DNA from: Halanaerobium polyolivorans
GTDB taxonomy: Bacteria > Bacillota > Halanaerobiia > Halanaerobiales > Halanaerobiaceae
NCBI RefSeq assembly: GCF_020711195.1
Contig: NZ_JAJFAT010000016.1
Coordinates: 1 to 49,728, forward strand
Direction: 5' to 3'
Length of the DNA stretch: 49,728 bases
Position numbers and translations under genes: made by a program
The notes under the pieces: generated by a model
Database searches by the model: none
Seen by the model: the letters and a program-made list of their open reading frames with translations, nothing else
Told to the model about the DNA's origin: nothing
Shown: piece after piece, positions 15,215 through 24,525 of the stretch
Layout: each line of letters opens with the position of its first letter
Position numbering within the stretch: position 1 is the stretch's first letter

Positions 15215-16369
15215 ATGAAAAAAGGTAGTTTTAAAAACATGAAAAATTTAAATATGAAAAATGTTTTAACTTTAATCAAAGATCATCAGGGGATATCTAG
15301 AGCAGATATTGCTAAAAAAGTTAATCTGTCTAGAGCTTCTGTAACAAATATAGTTAATGAGTTATTGGAATTAAAATTAGTTAAAGAAGTTAGAGCAGGA
15401 AAATCAAGTGGAGGTAGAAGACCTATTCTGCTGGATTTAAATCCTGATGGTGGATATGTGATTGGCCTTGAATGGGGAATTTCTAAGCTTAAAGCTGTTC
15501 TTTTAAATCTTGAAGCAGAGATTTTAGCCAAAAAAGAGATAATTCCTTCTGATAATAGTCTGGAAGAATACACAAAGAAAAGCTTTGCTTTAATCGATAA
15601 ATTTATCTCTACTGTAGAAGATGAGGCCAAAATTACCGGAATAGCAGTTGGAATTCATGGTTTAGTTGATCCTGAAAAAGGAGTTTCACTTTTCACACCT
15701 CATTTTGGCTGGGGTAAGGTAGAAATTGAAGCGATTATTGCAGAAAATTATGATTATCCAGTATTTATTGACAATGATGTTAGGATGATGGCTGAAGGAG
15801 AAATCTGGCAGGGTAAAAAAGATTTTATCTTTATCAATACTGGTTCAGGGGTTGGGGCAGCCCTTGTTTTTGCTGCTAAACTTCACTATGGAGTTAATAA
15901 TGCAGCAGGAGAATTTGGTCATATTAAAATTACCGATGATGCTCCTGTTTGTGAATGTGGCAAAAAAGGCTGTTTAGAAAGTCTAATTGCAGAAGCAAGA
16001 ATTTTAAACAGATATTATAATAAATTAGATTCGAAGTTGGAAAGAAAAGAGCTAAGTATAGAGAAATTAGTTAAAGATTATAAAAAAGGCAGCAGTAAAG
16101 CTGTGGAGACTATCAAAGAAATATCAGAATATTTTTCCAGGGGTATAGCAGATTTAGTAAATCTTTTAAACCCTGAAGCAGTAGTAATTGGAGGCTTGTT
16201 TGCTGCTTATTCAGAAGTTTTTTTAGCAGAATTAAAAAATAATGTTAGTGATAAGGCACTTATTTTAGCTGTAGAAAATTTAAATATTACGACTGCTCAT
16301 TATGGAGAATATGCTGGTGCAGTTGGAGCAGCAGAAAAAGTTCTTAATAATTTTTTTAAAGTAGATTAA
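15215..16369 (+). CDS. ROK-family transcriptional repressor, probable regulator of the gal operon
   Basis: A 384-residue NagC/XylR-type repressor. The winged-helix DNA-binding domain covers residues 10-75, with the recognition segment SRADIAKKVNLSRASVTNIV, then a basic wing (GKSSGGRRP). The ROK sugar-sensing domain follows: VIGLEWG (ATP-fold strand), VGIHGLVDP, the ROK signature around GEFGHIKI, and the zinc-binding cluster CECGKKGC. The start ATG has AAGGAAG upstream. It is first in a run with galE, galK and galT and is preceded by a strong promoter plus palindrome, so galactose-responsive autoregulation is likely. It is not the LacI-type GalR of enterobacteria. The effector could also be another sugar. 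Confidence 0.85.
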   Translation: MKKGSFKNMKNLNMKNVLTLIKDHQGISRADIAKKVNLSRASVTNIVNELLELKLVKEVRAGKSSGGRRPILLDLNPDGGYVIGLEWGISKLKAVLLNLEAEILAKKEIIPSDNSLEEYTKKSFALIDKFISTVEDEAKITGIAVGIHGLVDPEKGVSLFTPHFGWGKVEIEAIIAENYDYPVFIDNDVRMMAEGEIWQGKKDFIFINTGSGVGAALVFAAKLHYGVNNAAGEFGHIKITDDAPVCECGKKGCLESLIAEARILNRYYNKLDSKLERKELSIEKLVKDYKKGSSKAVETIKEISEYFSRGIADLVNLLNPEAVVIGGLFAAYSEVFLAELKNNVSDKALILAVENLNITTAHYGEYAGAVGAAEKVLNNFFKVD

Positions 16370-16396
16370 ACCCATCATTAGAGGAGGAGAAATGCA

Positions 16397-17380
16397 ATGA
16401 AAATTTTGCTTACTGGAGGAGCAGGTTATATAGGGAGCCATGTTCTCAAAAGACTTCTAGAAGCGGGACACGACACTGTTACTATCGATAATTTAAAAAA
16501 AGGACACGAAAAAGCAGTTTTGGGTGGAGAATTTATTGAAGGTGATATTGGCAATAAAGAGCTTTTAAAATCAATTTTTGCTGAACATGAAATTGAAGGA
16601 GTAATTCATTTGGCAGCAGATAGCCTTGTTGGTGAATCAATGGAGGATCCAGGCAAATATTATCATAATAATGTGGCTAAAGCCTTAAATTTATTGGAGC
16701 TAATGGTTGAAAATAATGTCAAGTATTTTGTTTTTTCTTCAACGGCAGCAGTTTATGGAGAGCCAGAATCAATCCCAATTCCAGAAAATCATCCAACTCA
16801 ACCGGAAAATGTCTATGGAGAAAGCAAGCTATTTTTTGAGAAAATTTTAAAAAGATATGATCAAATCCATGGTTTAAAATTTATTTCTCTGCGTTATTTT
16901 AATGCGGCTGGAGCAGATCCAGAAGGACAAATTGGAGAAGCTCATGACCCAGAAACACATTTAATCCCAATTGTCCTGCAGACTGCCCTCGGAATTAGAG
17001 ATAAAATTTATATTTTTGGTGATGATTATCCAACTAAAGATGGCAGCTGTATAAGAGATTATATTCATGTTAATGACTTAGCTGATGCTCATCTTTTAGC
17101 TCTTGAAGCATTAGCGGCTGGTAAAGATAGTGATATATATAATCTTGGTTGTGGTAATGGTTATTCGGTTAAAGAGGTTATTGCAGCTGTCAAAAAGGTT
17201 ACTCAAAAGGATTTTGAGGTAGAAGTTAGTGAGCGAAGAGCTGGAGATCCTGCAGTTTTAATTGCGAGCTCCGAAAAGATTAAAAGTGATCTTAACTGGA
17301 AGCCGGCCTATCAAGATTTAGAAAAGATAATTTCTACCGCCTGGGAATGGCATAAATCAGGAGGTTTTAGTGATGAATAA
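16397..17380 (+). CDS. galE: UDP-glucose 4-epimerase
   Basis: NAD-dependent short-chain-dehydrogenase-type epimerase that interconverts UDP-galactose and UDP-glucose in the Leloir pathway. The 327-residue protein starts with the NAD-binding GGAGYIGSH loop. The catalytic serine is in FSSTAAVYG, and the Tyr/Lys pair is YGESK (about residues 140-144). The substrate segment LRYFNAAGADPEG and the motif DYIHVNDLADAH are present. The ATG has GAGGAGGAG upstream. Its last codons overlap galK by a few bases, showing tight coupling. Confidence 0.95.
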   Translation: MKILLTGGAGYIGSHVLKRLLEAGHDTVTIDNLKKGHEKAVLGGEFIEGDIGNKELLKSIFAEHEIEGVIHLAADSLVGESMEDPGKYYHNNVAKALNLLELMVENNVKYFVFSSTAAVYGEPESIPIPENHPTQPENVYGESKLFFEKILKRYDQIHGLKFISLRYFNAAGADPEGQIGEAHDPETHLIPIVLQTALGIRDKIYIFGDDYPTKDGSCIRDYIHVNDLADAHLLALEALAAGKDSDIYNLGCGNGYSVKEVIAAVKKVTQKDFEVEVSERRAGDPAVLIASSEKIKSDLNWKPAYQDLEKIISTAWEWHKSGGFSDE

Positions 17381-18536
17381 AGAACTTTTATTAGAAAATT
17401 ATCAAAATACATTTAAAGATACATCTTTAGATAAAGGAGTTTATGCTGCACCAGGTAGAGTGAATTTAATTGGTGAACATACAGATTATAATGATGGATT
17501 TGTAATGCCAATGGCTATAGAAAAGGATATCAGAATGGTTATTCAGCTTAGAAATGACAAAAAGGTAAAAGCTTTTTCGCTTGATTATGATAAAGTAATC
17601 GAGTTTAAGGTAGATAAGCTGTTTTATGATAAAGAAAACATCTGGGTAAATTACATTAAAGGAATAATAGATGAGCTGCAGAAATTAGGAAATAAGCTGC
17701 AGGGATTTAATTTGCTTTTTACCGGTAATATTCCTCAAGGTTCAGGTTTAAGTTCTTCGGCTGCTTTAGAGGTAGTTACAGCTTTAGCAATTAGTGATCT
17801 ACATAATATTAATTTAGAAGCTGTTGAATTGGCATTACTGGCCCAGAGAGCAGAAAATAATTTTGTTAATGTACAGTGTGGAATCATGGATCAATATATT
17901 TCTCGTCTTGGCCAAAAAGATAATGCTCTATTAATTGACTGTAGAACTAATCAATATCAATTGGTACCTTTTGCTAATGAAAATTATCAGATTGTAATTT
18001 GCAATTCAAAAGTAGAAAGAGGCTTGGTTGATTCAGAATATAATAAGAGAAGAAAAGAATGTAATCAGGCAGTAGAGTTTTTTAAGCAAAAAATTGATGA
18101 AAATATAACAGCTCTGCGTGATCTAGATTTAGAAAGTCTAGAAAAATATAAAGCTGAACTTAAAAAAAATGTTTATAAACGGGCTCACCATGTAATAAGT
18201 GAAAACCAGAGAGTATTGGATGCTAAAAAAGCTTTAGAAAAAAATGATATGAAAGAATTTGGTAAATTGCTTTATGAATCCCATCAGAGTTTAAGTGCTG
18301 ACTATGAGGTTAGCTCAAAAGAACTTGATTTATTAGTGGAGTTGGCTTCACGAGAAAAAGGAGTTAAAGGAGCTCGAATGACCGGAGCTGGTTTTGGAGG
18401 TTGCACAGTCAATTTAGTAAAAAAAGAATTTGTAAACGATTTTGCAGAAAATATTAAAAAAGCGTATTACCAAAGTAGTGGGATAAAAGCAGATATTTAT
18501 ATAACAGATCCAGCCCCTGGAGCAAGGAAGCTTTAA
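17373..18536 (+). CDS. galK: Galactokinase
   Basis: GHMP-family kinase that phosphorylates galactose at C1. About 387 residues, normal length. Motif 1 is GRVNLIGEHTDYNDGFVMPM near residue 30. The ATP loop is PQGSGLSSSAALEV (about residues 120-133), with the catalytic aspartate region CGIMDQYISRLG. Motif 3 is GARMTGAGFGGCTVNLV near the C-terminus. I chose ATG at 17373, nine bases after CAGGAGG; a GTG one codon earlier is possible. It overlaps the end of galE by eight bases. Confidence 0.95.
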   Translation: MNKELLLENYQNTFKDTSLDKGVYAAPGRVNLIGEHTDYNDGFVMPMAIEKDIRMVIQLRNDKKVKAFSLDYDKVIEFKVDKLFYDKENIWVNYIKGIIDELQKLGNKLQGFNLLFTGNIPQGSGLSSSAALEVVTALAISDLHNINLEAVELALLAQRAENNFVNVQCGIMDQYISRLGQKDNALLIDCRTNQYQLVPFANENYQIVICNSKVERGLVDSEYNKRRKECNQAVEFFKQKIDENITALRDLDLESLEKYKAELKKNVYKRAHHVISENQRVLDAKKALEKNDMKEFGKLLYESHQSLSADYEVSSKELDLLVELASREKGVKGARMTGAGFGGCTVNLVKKEFVNDFAENIKKAYYQSSGIKADIYITDPAPGARKL

Positions 18537-18595
18537 ATGTTTTTTTAGCCAATAAGATAAAAATTGGAAGAATGATTTTTGAGGGAGGTTTATTA

Positions 18596-20170
18596 GTGAA
18601 AGAAGAAAAAGCAAATCAACTCATTGAAAAACTGTTGGCTTATGGAGAAAAAAATAACTTATTAGCTGAGTGGGATAAAATAGCTGCCAGAAATGAAATC
18701 AGAGCTATTTTAGAAATCAAAGAAGCACCAGCAGAAGCATTAGATCCCGAATCAGAACTTGAACTACCTGCTAATCCCCAAGCTATTTTGGATGGGCTGC
18801 TTGATTTTGCAGCGGCAAAGGCATTGATCAATAATAATATTAGTGAGAGAGATCTCTTAGATACTAAAATTATGGGAGCTTTAACTCCCAGACAGTCAGA
18901 AATAGCTGCCCGTTTTTATAATACTGCTGAAGAGTATGATATTAAAGCTGCAGCTGAGCAATATTATACTTTTGCTCAAAAAAGCAATTATATTAGGCTT
19001 GAGAGAACAGCTAAGAATTTAAACTGGAGTGCAGACAGTAGTTATGGCCAAATAGAGATCACCATCAATCTTTCTAAACCAGAAAAAGATCCGGCAGAGA
19101 TTGCCAAAGCTAAAGCAGCACCACAGAGTAATTATCCTAAATGTTATTTATGTTTGGAAAATGTCGGTTTTGCAGGCTCTTTAAATCATCCTGCCAGGCA
19201 GAATCATCGGGTAATCCCCTTAAAATTACAAAATGAGAACTGGTTTTTACAGTATTCACCCTATGTTTATTATAATGAGCACTGCATAGTTTTTCACCGA
19301 GAACATAAGCCGATGAATATCAACAAAAAGACTTTTGCTGTATTGATGGACTTTTTAGAACAGATTCCCCATTATTTTATTGGTTCTAATGCAGATCTAC
19401 CTTTAGTGGGTGGCTCAATTTTAAGCCATGACCATTTTCAGGGAGGCAGACATATATTCCCGATGGAAGAAGCAGAAAGCACAGCATATTATGAAGATCC
19501 CAGCTTTATGGATGTTGAGATCAGCAGGTTAAGATGGCCTTTATCTGTAATTAGGTTAAGGTCAAAAGCAAGGGAAGATCTTATCAACTTGGCTGATAAA
19601 ATATTAAAAAAGTGGCGTCAATACACAGATCATAGTTTAAATATTAAAGCTTACAGCCAAGAGGATGGTAAAGAGATTGCCCATAATACTGTAACCCCTA
19701 TTGCCCGCAAAAGACAATATGCAGGTGAAGAAGAACAATATGAACTTGATTTGGTTCTGCGCAATAACCGCTGTAATGAAGAATATCCTGATGGTATTTT
19801 TCATCCACATAAAAAGTTACACCATATTAAAAAAGAAAATATCGGTTTAATCGAAGTTATGGGAAGGGCTATTTTACCGGGGCGCTTAAAAAAAGAGCTT
19901 AATCTAATAGCTGAATATTTAAGCTCAAGCTTAAGTATAGAAGAGTTAAAGTTAAAAGAGGGGATGGAAAAACATCTAAACTGGCTTAAAGAGCTGGAAG
20001 CTGCTTATGGCAGAGAACTAGAGTTTGAAGAAGCAGAAAAGCTTCTGGAAAAAGAAACAGCTAAGAAATTTACTCAGGTTTTAGAAAGAGCTGGAGTATA
20101 TAAGAATGATCAAAAGGGAATAAGTGGTTTTAACAAATTCCTCAAAACCGTGGGCATTGAAAAATTATAA
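18596..20170 (+). CDS. galT: UDP-glucose-hexose-1-phosphate uridylyltransferase, Firmicutes type
   Basis: Transfers UMP from UDP-glucose to galactose-1-phosphate. It is the long form found in Firmicutes (GalT type 2), not the shorter enterobacterial form. From GTG at 18596 it has 524 residues. The active-site HxHxQ is H278-D-H280-F-Q282 in ILSHDHFQGG; H280 would carry the UMP. Other family stretches are YPKCYLCLENVGFAG and FHREHKPMNI. The GTG is chosen because GAGGGAGG lies seven bases upstream. It closes the galE-galK-galT run; no clear terminator follows, so some read-through into the next regulator is possible. Confidence 0.93.
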   Translation: MKEEKANQLIEKLLAYGEKNNLLAEWDKIAARNEIRAILEIKEAPAEALDPESELELPANPQAILDGLLDFAAAKALINNNISERDLLDTKIMGALTPRQSEIAARFYNTAEEYDIKAAAEQYYTFAQKSNYIRLERTAKNLNWSADSSYGQIEITINLSKPEKDPAEIAKAKAAPQSNYPKCYLCLENVGFAGSLNHPARQNHRVIPLKLQNENWFLQYSPYVYYNEHCIVFHREHKPMNINKKTFAVLMDFLEQIPHYFIGSNADLPLVGGSILSHDHFQGGRHIFPMEEAESTAYYEDPSFMDVEISRLRWPLSVIRLRSKAREDLINLADKILKKWRQYTDHSLNIKAYSQEDGKEIAHNTVTPIARKRQYAGEEEQYELDLVLRNNRCNEEYPDGIFHPHKKLHHIKKENIGLIEVMGRAILPGRLKKELNLIAEYLSSSLSIEELKLKEGMEKHLNWLKELEAAYGRELEFEEAEKLLEKETAKKFTQVLERAGVYKNDQKGISGFNKFLKTVGIEKL

Positions 20171-20224
20171 AAATATTTAAAATCTGCTTAATGCAATATT
20201 CCCTCTAAGATTTATTTTTAATTA

Positions 20225-20253
20225 TTGCTTTTTAGTTTAATAATTGTTAAAAT
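20225..20253 (+). promoter_or_regulatory. Probable promoter for the ArsR-type regulator
   Basis: TTGCTT at 20225-20230 and TAAAAT at 20248-20253, exactly 17 bases apart, the same arrangement as upstream of the MATE and fasciclin genes. The start codon is 22 bases downstream. Confidence 0.5.
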
Positions 20254-20274
20254 AAATACACTGGAGGGGTTAAA

Positions 20275-21210
20275 ATGAAAGGTAATATACTTGAATTAAA
20301 AGATGAAGAACAGATAATTGATGTTTTTAAAGCATTGGGATCTGAATCAAGAATGAAAATTATAGAAGTTTTACAGAATGAAGCTATGAATTTAAATCAG
20401 ATTTCTGAATATATAAATATGCCTGCATCTTCTGTAACAGTAAATATTAAAAAACTTGAAGAGGCTGGACTGATCGAAACTGAATATAAACCGGGCAATC
20501 ATGGTTCACAGAAAATTTGCAGCTTAACTTATGATAAAATACTGATTAACCTACCTGGTTCAAGAGATTTAAAAGATAAGAATTTAATCGAAACTTCTAT
20601 GCCGATCGGAAATTATAAAGACTTTGAAGTAAAGCCTACCTGTGGGCTTGCCTCAGCAAAAGGGGTGATTGGAGAACTGGATGATGTCAAATCTTTTTTG
20701 AATCCAAATCACACTAATGCTCAAATCCTTTGGTTTGGCAGTGGTTATGTCAAATATCTATTTCCTAATGATCTGCCAAAAGGCTCTCAGGCAATTAAAT
20801 TAGAGTTAAGTATGGAGATTTGTTCAGAAACCTCAGATTATAATGAGGATTGGCCTTCTGATATTTCTATCTGGATTAATGGAATAGAAATAGGTGTTTG
20901 GACTTCACCAGGTGATTTTGGTGAAAAAAGAGGTATACTAAACCCAGATTGGTGGTACTTTGATCAAACTCAGCATGGCTTACTAAAAATTTGGAAAGTT
21001 ACTGAAGATGGGACTTATATAGATGGTAATAAAATATCTGATGTAAATTTAGCTGATATCAATATAGAAGAAAATGATTTTATAAAAGTTAAAATTGGAG
21101 TAAAAGAAGATGCCAGAAATGTGGGGGGGATTAATTTATTTGGGAGAGAATTTGGCAACTATAAACAAGATATTATGCTTAGATATAGATATAACTTTAA
21201 TAAACAATAA
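20275..21210 (+). CDS. ArsR-type winged-helix regulator with a C-terminal beta-rich sensor domain
   Basis: A 311-residue protein. Residues 10-85 are an ArsR-like winged helix (VFKALGSESRMKIIEVL, then SEYINMPASSVTVNIKKLEE and the wing LIETEYKPG). Residues about 110-311 form an aromatic-rich, beta-strand-rich domain (QILWFGSGYVKYLFP, DISIWINGIEIGVWTSPGDF, NPDWWYFDQTQHG). Such HTH plus jelly-roll-like fusions occur beside sugar ABC importers in Firmicutes. It lacks the metal-binding cysteines of classical ArsR, so a sugar ligand is more likely than a metal. It lies directly upstream of the CUT1 importer and GH2 genes and has its own promoter, so it is the best candidate for their regulator. The ligand-binding role of the tail is inference. 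Confidence 0.75.
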   Translation: MKGNILELKDEEQIIDVFKALGSESRMKIIEVLQNEAMNLNQISEYINMPASSVTVNIKKLEEAGLIETEYKPGNHGSQKICSLTYDKILINLPGSRDLKDKNLIETSMPIGNYKDFEVKPTCGLASAKGVIGELDDVKSFLNPNHTNAQILWFGSGYVKYLFPNDLPKGSQAIKLELSMEICSETSDYNEDWPSDISIWINGIEIGVWTSPGDFGEKRGILNPDWWYFDQTQHGLLKIWKVTEDGTYIDGNKISDVNLADINIEENDFIKVKIGVKEDARNVGGINLFGREFGNYKQDIMLRYRYNFNKQ

Positions 21211-21255
21211 AACAAATCAAAAATAATTAAAATAAAAGCAGGAGATTTAACATTA

Positions 21256-21267
21256 ATGGCGAAATAA
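21256..21267 (+). other. Three-codon abortive reading frame in the leader of the sugar-binding protein gene
   Basis: ATG GCG AAA TAA follows a GGAG site (21241-21244). A second purine-rich site (GAAGGAGGGG near 21350) has no start codon behind it. The 218-base gap 21211-21428 holds nothing else I can recognise, and no convincing promoter. Confidence 0.25.
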
Positions 21268-21428
21268 AAAATAGAGAGATTTTCCAGAATATTTTTATGG
21301 ATTTTAATTCAACTTTTATTAAACTAAAATATAAATATATGAAATAAAAGAAGGAGGGGTCAAAAAAGATAAATATTCGCAATATTGTAAAATAATTCTG
21401 TTTTCAAAAATTAAAGGGAGGTTTTTAG

Positions 21429-22712
21429 ATGTTATCTAAAAAAATGCTACGAGTTGTTTTGGTGTTGTTCCTAATTATTGCCTTATCATTTAGTGTCAAT
21501 GCTTTTTTTAGTGGTGGAGATAGTGGAGGAGATGGAGTAGTAGAAGTTGAATTTTGGAATCTATTTGGTGGTGGCGATGCCGACTTTATGGATGCTATGA
21601 TCGAAAGCTTTAATGATAGTCAGGATGAAATTGTTGTAAAACAGACCAGACTTGAATTTAGTGAATACTACACAGGTTTAATTACTGCTATAGCTAGTGG
21701 ATTTGGACCAGATATTGCAATTACACATATTTCAAGGTTAGAAGAAATGGCAAATGAAGGATTGGTCATTGAATTAGATGATACTGCAGAAGAGATAGGT
21801 CTTAATTGGTCAGATTTCAACCAAAATATTTTAGATGGAGCCCTAGTTAATGATGGATATTATGGGGTACCACTGGATACTCACCCCCAAGTTTTATATT
21901 ACAACAAAACTTTATTAGAGGAAGCAGACTTATTAGCTGAAAATGGTGAACCAATAATTGATGAAACTCCTGAAGGATTTATGGAATTTCTAAGCAAAAT
22001 TCAAGCTGAATCTACAGCTCGTTATCCAATGTCATACTGGACTAACTTTACTGCTGATGGACACTATCGATTATGGTGGGGTCTTTATAGTCAGTTAGGT
22101 GGTAGTCCAATAGTCTCAGATGATGAGCTGACTATTGATATGGATAAAGCGATTCAAGCTGCAGAATATATGAAGTCAATTTATGATAATGACTTTACAC
22201 CAGTTAATGCTGAATATGATGAAAGTGTTAATCTTTTTAGAAATCAAGATACAGCAGTACTTTTAACAGGGGTTTGGATTACTGGAACTTTAGAAAATAC
22301 TGAAGAACTTGATTTTGGTGTTGTTCCAATGCCTAAAGTATTTGAAAATCAGGCAGTTTGGGCAGATTCTCACAGCTTAGTTTTACCATATAATGATAGT
22401 GATCCAATTAAAGAAAAAGCAGCTTTAACTTTTGCCAAATGGTTAACTGATAATGGTGAAATGTGGGCAAGAGCTGGACATATACCAAGCAAAAAAATAA
22501 TTATTGAGAATGAATCATTTCAAAATATGCCTTACAGAATGGATTATGTAGAAGCAGCTGACTTTGCAAGTTTTGATAGTGCAGGTAATAATACCTGGGG
22601 AATTAGAAGTGAGATTACTACAGCCTTAAGTGAGTACTGGAGAGATAGAACTACAGCAGAAGAGGCTTTCACAGAAGCTGTCAGAAGAATCGAAAGAACT
22701 TTAACAAGATAA
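21429..22712 (+). CDS. Sugar ABC transporter substrate-binding protein (CUT1 family)
   Basis: A 427-residue extracytoplasmic solute-binding protein, family 1. The signal peptide covers about residues 1-25 (MLSKKMLRVV basic/hydrophobic start, cleavage after SVNA). There is no lipobox cysteine, so it is probably free in the periplasm. The mature part starts after a short Gly/Ser/Asp linker with VEFWNLFGGGDADFM. The typical IAITHISRLEEMANEG, LYYNKTLLEEA and ALTFAKWL segments follow. The start ATG has AAAGGGAGG. It heads the operon with two permeases and a GH2 enzyme and is probably a galactoside or oligosaccharide receptor. No ATPase gene is present here, so a shared MsiK/UgpC-like ATPase elsewhere would be needed. 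Confidence 0.9.
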   Translation: MLSKKMLRVVLVLFLIIALSFSVNAFFSGGDSGGDGVVEVEFWNLFGGGDADFMDAMIESFNDSQDEIVVKQTRLEFSEYYTGLITAIASGFGPDIAITHISRLEEMANEGLVIELDDTAEEIGLNWSDFNQNILDGALVNDGYYGVPLDTHPQVLYYNKTLLEEADLLAENGEPIIDETPEGFMEFLSKIQAESTARYPMSYWTNFTADGHYRLWWGLYSQLGGSPIVSDDELTIDMDKAIQAAEYMKSIYDNDFTPVNAEYDESVNLFRNQDTAVLLTGVWITGTLENTEELDFGVVPMPKVFENQAVWADSHSLVLPYNDSDPIKEKAALTFAKWLTDNGEMWARAGHIPSKKIIIENESFQNMPYRMDYVEAADFASFDSAGNNTWGIRSEITTALSEYWRDRTTAEEAFTEAVRRIERTLTR

Positions 22713-22727
22713 ATTTACACTTAATTA

Positions 22728-22752
22728 ATAGCGGGAAATTTTTCCCGCTATT
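22728..22752 (+). other. Intercistronic hairpin between binding protein and permease genes
   Basis: AATAGCGGGAA and TTCCCGCTATT form a near-perfect stem with a loop of about three T. Only TAAAATAAAA follows, so it is not a standard terminator. Such stem-loops after binding-protein genes typically protect the upstream mRNA, giving more binding protein than permease. Confidence 0.6.
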
Positions 22753-22784
22753 AAAATAAAATTCTTAAAGGAGGTTCGATATAA

Positions 22785-23675
22785 TTGGAATTTAATAGCA
22801 ATAAAAAGAAGAACTTCATTAAAGCTTTACCTTTTATTCTGCCCTTTATGATAGTTTATTTAGTTTTTTTGGTATTTCCCATTATTCGAGGTTTTTGGAT
22901 GAGTTTGCATCGGTGGACAATAGTTAGAAAAATGCACTTTGTAGGCTTCAGTAATTATATTGAAATGTTTCAAGATTCATCTTTTTGGAGTTCATTTGGC
23001 AATACTATGATCTTTGTTTTAGTAAGCACACCTACTATAGTTTTAGCAGGATTGGTCTTAGCATTAATTTGTAATCAGAAAATAAGAGGCAAATTATTTT
23101 TAAAAATTTCATTTTTTCTACCATATGTTTTATCTGTGGCGGTAATTTCTTCAATAATGGTATATTTATTTCAGACTAACAATGGTTTTATTAATATGTT
23201 TTTAGAAGACATCGGAGTTATTTCTAATGGCATTCAGTGGTTGAGCCGAGATCTTTTAGCCTGGTTTGTAGTAGTATTTGCAACTCTATGGTGGACAGTT
23301 GGTTTTAATATGATTTTATATCTGGCAGCATTACAAGATATACCAGAATCATATTATGAAGCAGCTTCTGTTGATGGAGCAACACCATTAGAGCAGTTTT
23401 TATATATCACCTTACCTCAATTAAAACCAATTACCTGGGTAATAGTATTATTGCAGATTATATTTTCCTACAAGGTTTTTGCCCAGATTTGGTTGATTAC
23501 AGGTGGGGGACCTGGTACAGCAACCAGACCAATTATTCAGTATATCTATGAAACTAGTTTTAGACAGAACAGTCTTGGCTATGGAGCTACAATGTCCTTT
23601 ACAATTTTTGTGATTTTAATTATTATTTCGGTAGCTCAAATCGTTATTAGAAGAAAGCGAAGTGATGTTCAATGA
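22785..23675 (+). CDS. Sugar ABC transporter permease (MalF/UgpA type)
   Basis: A 296-residue membrane subunit with six transmembrane helices. The N-terminal stretch ALPFILPFMIVYLVFLVFPI and the EAA coupling loop YYEAASVDGATPLEQFLYITLP (EAA..DGA.....F..I.LP) are characteristic of CUT1 permeases. The start is TTG at 22785, ten bases after AAAGGAGG. It overlaps the next permease by four bases (ATGA), so the two are translated together at equal levels. Confidence 0.92.
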   Translation: MEFNSNKKKNFIKALPFILPFMIVYLVFLVFPIIRGFWMSLHRWTIVRKMHFVGFSNYIEMFQDSSFWSSFGNTMIFVLVSTPTIVLAGLVLALICNQKIRGKLFLKISFFLPYVLSVAVISSIMVYLFQTNNGFINMFLEDIGVISNGIQWLSRDLLAWFVVVFATLWWTVGFNMILYLAALQDIPESYYEAASVDGATPLEQFLYITLPQLKPITWVIVLLQIIFSYKVFAQIWLITGGGPGTATRPIIQYIYETSFRQNSLGYGATMSFTIFVILIIISVAQIVIRRKRSDVQ

Positions 23676-24502
23676 AAAAAGAAATTTCACCAACAAAAAA
23701 AGCTTTAAAATATATGGTTTCTTATGGCATAGCAGTCTGCTTTTTACTGCCAATTATTTGGATGTTATTTGTTTCTTTAAAATCTGAAGGTTTTAGAGTA
23801 AGTAGAATAATAGATTGGTTTACACCTCCATATTCTTTAGCAAATTATTTTTCAGTAATTCAAAGAGCACCAATATTTAGGTGGATGCTCAACAGTTTTA
23901 TTGTCGCTTCTAGTGCTACTTTGTTAGTAATATTCTTGAGTTCTTTAGCTGCTTTTGCTTTTTCGGTAATTGATTTTAAATTCAAAAATGTATTATTTGT
24001 GTTTGCAATGGCAGGTTTGATGGTTCCTACAGAGGCAAATGTGGTAGCATTATTTGATATTGTAGGGAATTTAGGTTTGATTAATACTTATCCTGCTTTA
24101 GTTCTGCCCAGGGTTGCAATTCCCTTAGGGGTAATTATTTTAAAAGAATTTTTCGATGCAGTACCACGAGATCTGATTGATAGTGCAAGAATAGATGGAT
24201 GTGGATTGTTTAGGATTTACTGGAATATTTTTATGCCACTCTCAAAAGCTGCAATAGCTGCAATAGCTATTTTTACCTTTATTCAAACCTGGAATGAGTT
24301 CCTCTGGCCTTTTATTGCAGTAATGGAACAATCTATGTTTACTCTGCCATTAGGAGTGCCAACTTTTACTGATGCTTATACTCCAGATTATACTATACCA
24401 ATGACAGTAAATATGCTAGCATCTTTGCCAGCAATAGTAATATTTTTGTTTTTCCAAAAACAGATTATTAAAGGTATTAAATTTACAGGAATCAAAGGTT
24501 AA
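23672..24502 (+). CDS. Sugar ABC transporter permease (MalG type)
   Basis: A 276-residue partner permease with six transmembrane helices. The EAA-loop equivalent is LIDSARIDGCGLFRIYWNIFMPL, and the C-terminus ends in KGIKFTGIKG, typical of MalG-like proteins (KG.T.GAVKG). The ATG overlaps the TGA of the preceding gene, with AGAAAGCGAAG-type weak upstream purines, consistent with coupled translation. It is followed 23 bases later by the GH2 gene. Confidence 0.92.
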   Translation: MKKEISPTKKALKYMVSYGIAVCFLLPIIWMLFVSLKSEGFRVSRIIDWFTPPYSLANYFSVIQRAPIFRWMLNSFIVASSATLLVIFLSSLAAFAFSVIDFKFKNVLFVFAMAGLMVPTEANVVALFDIVGNLGLINTYPALVLPRVAIPLGVIILKEFFDAVPRDLIDSARIDGCGLFRIYWNIFMPLSKAAIAAIAIFTFIQTWNEFLWPFIAVMEQSMFTLPLGVPTFTDAYTPDYTIPMTVNMLASLPAIVIFLFFQKQIIKGIKFTGIKG

Positions 24503-24525
24503 AATCAGATGACAGGAGGAGACAA

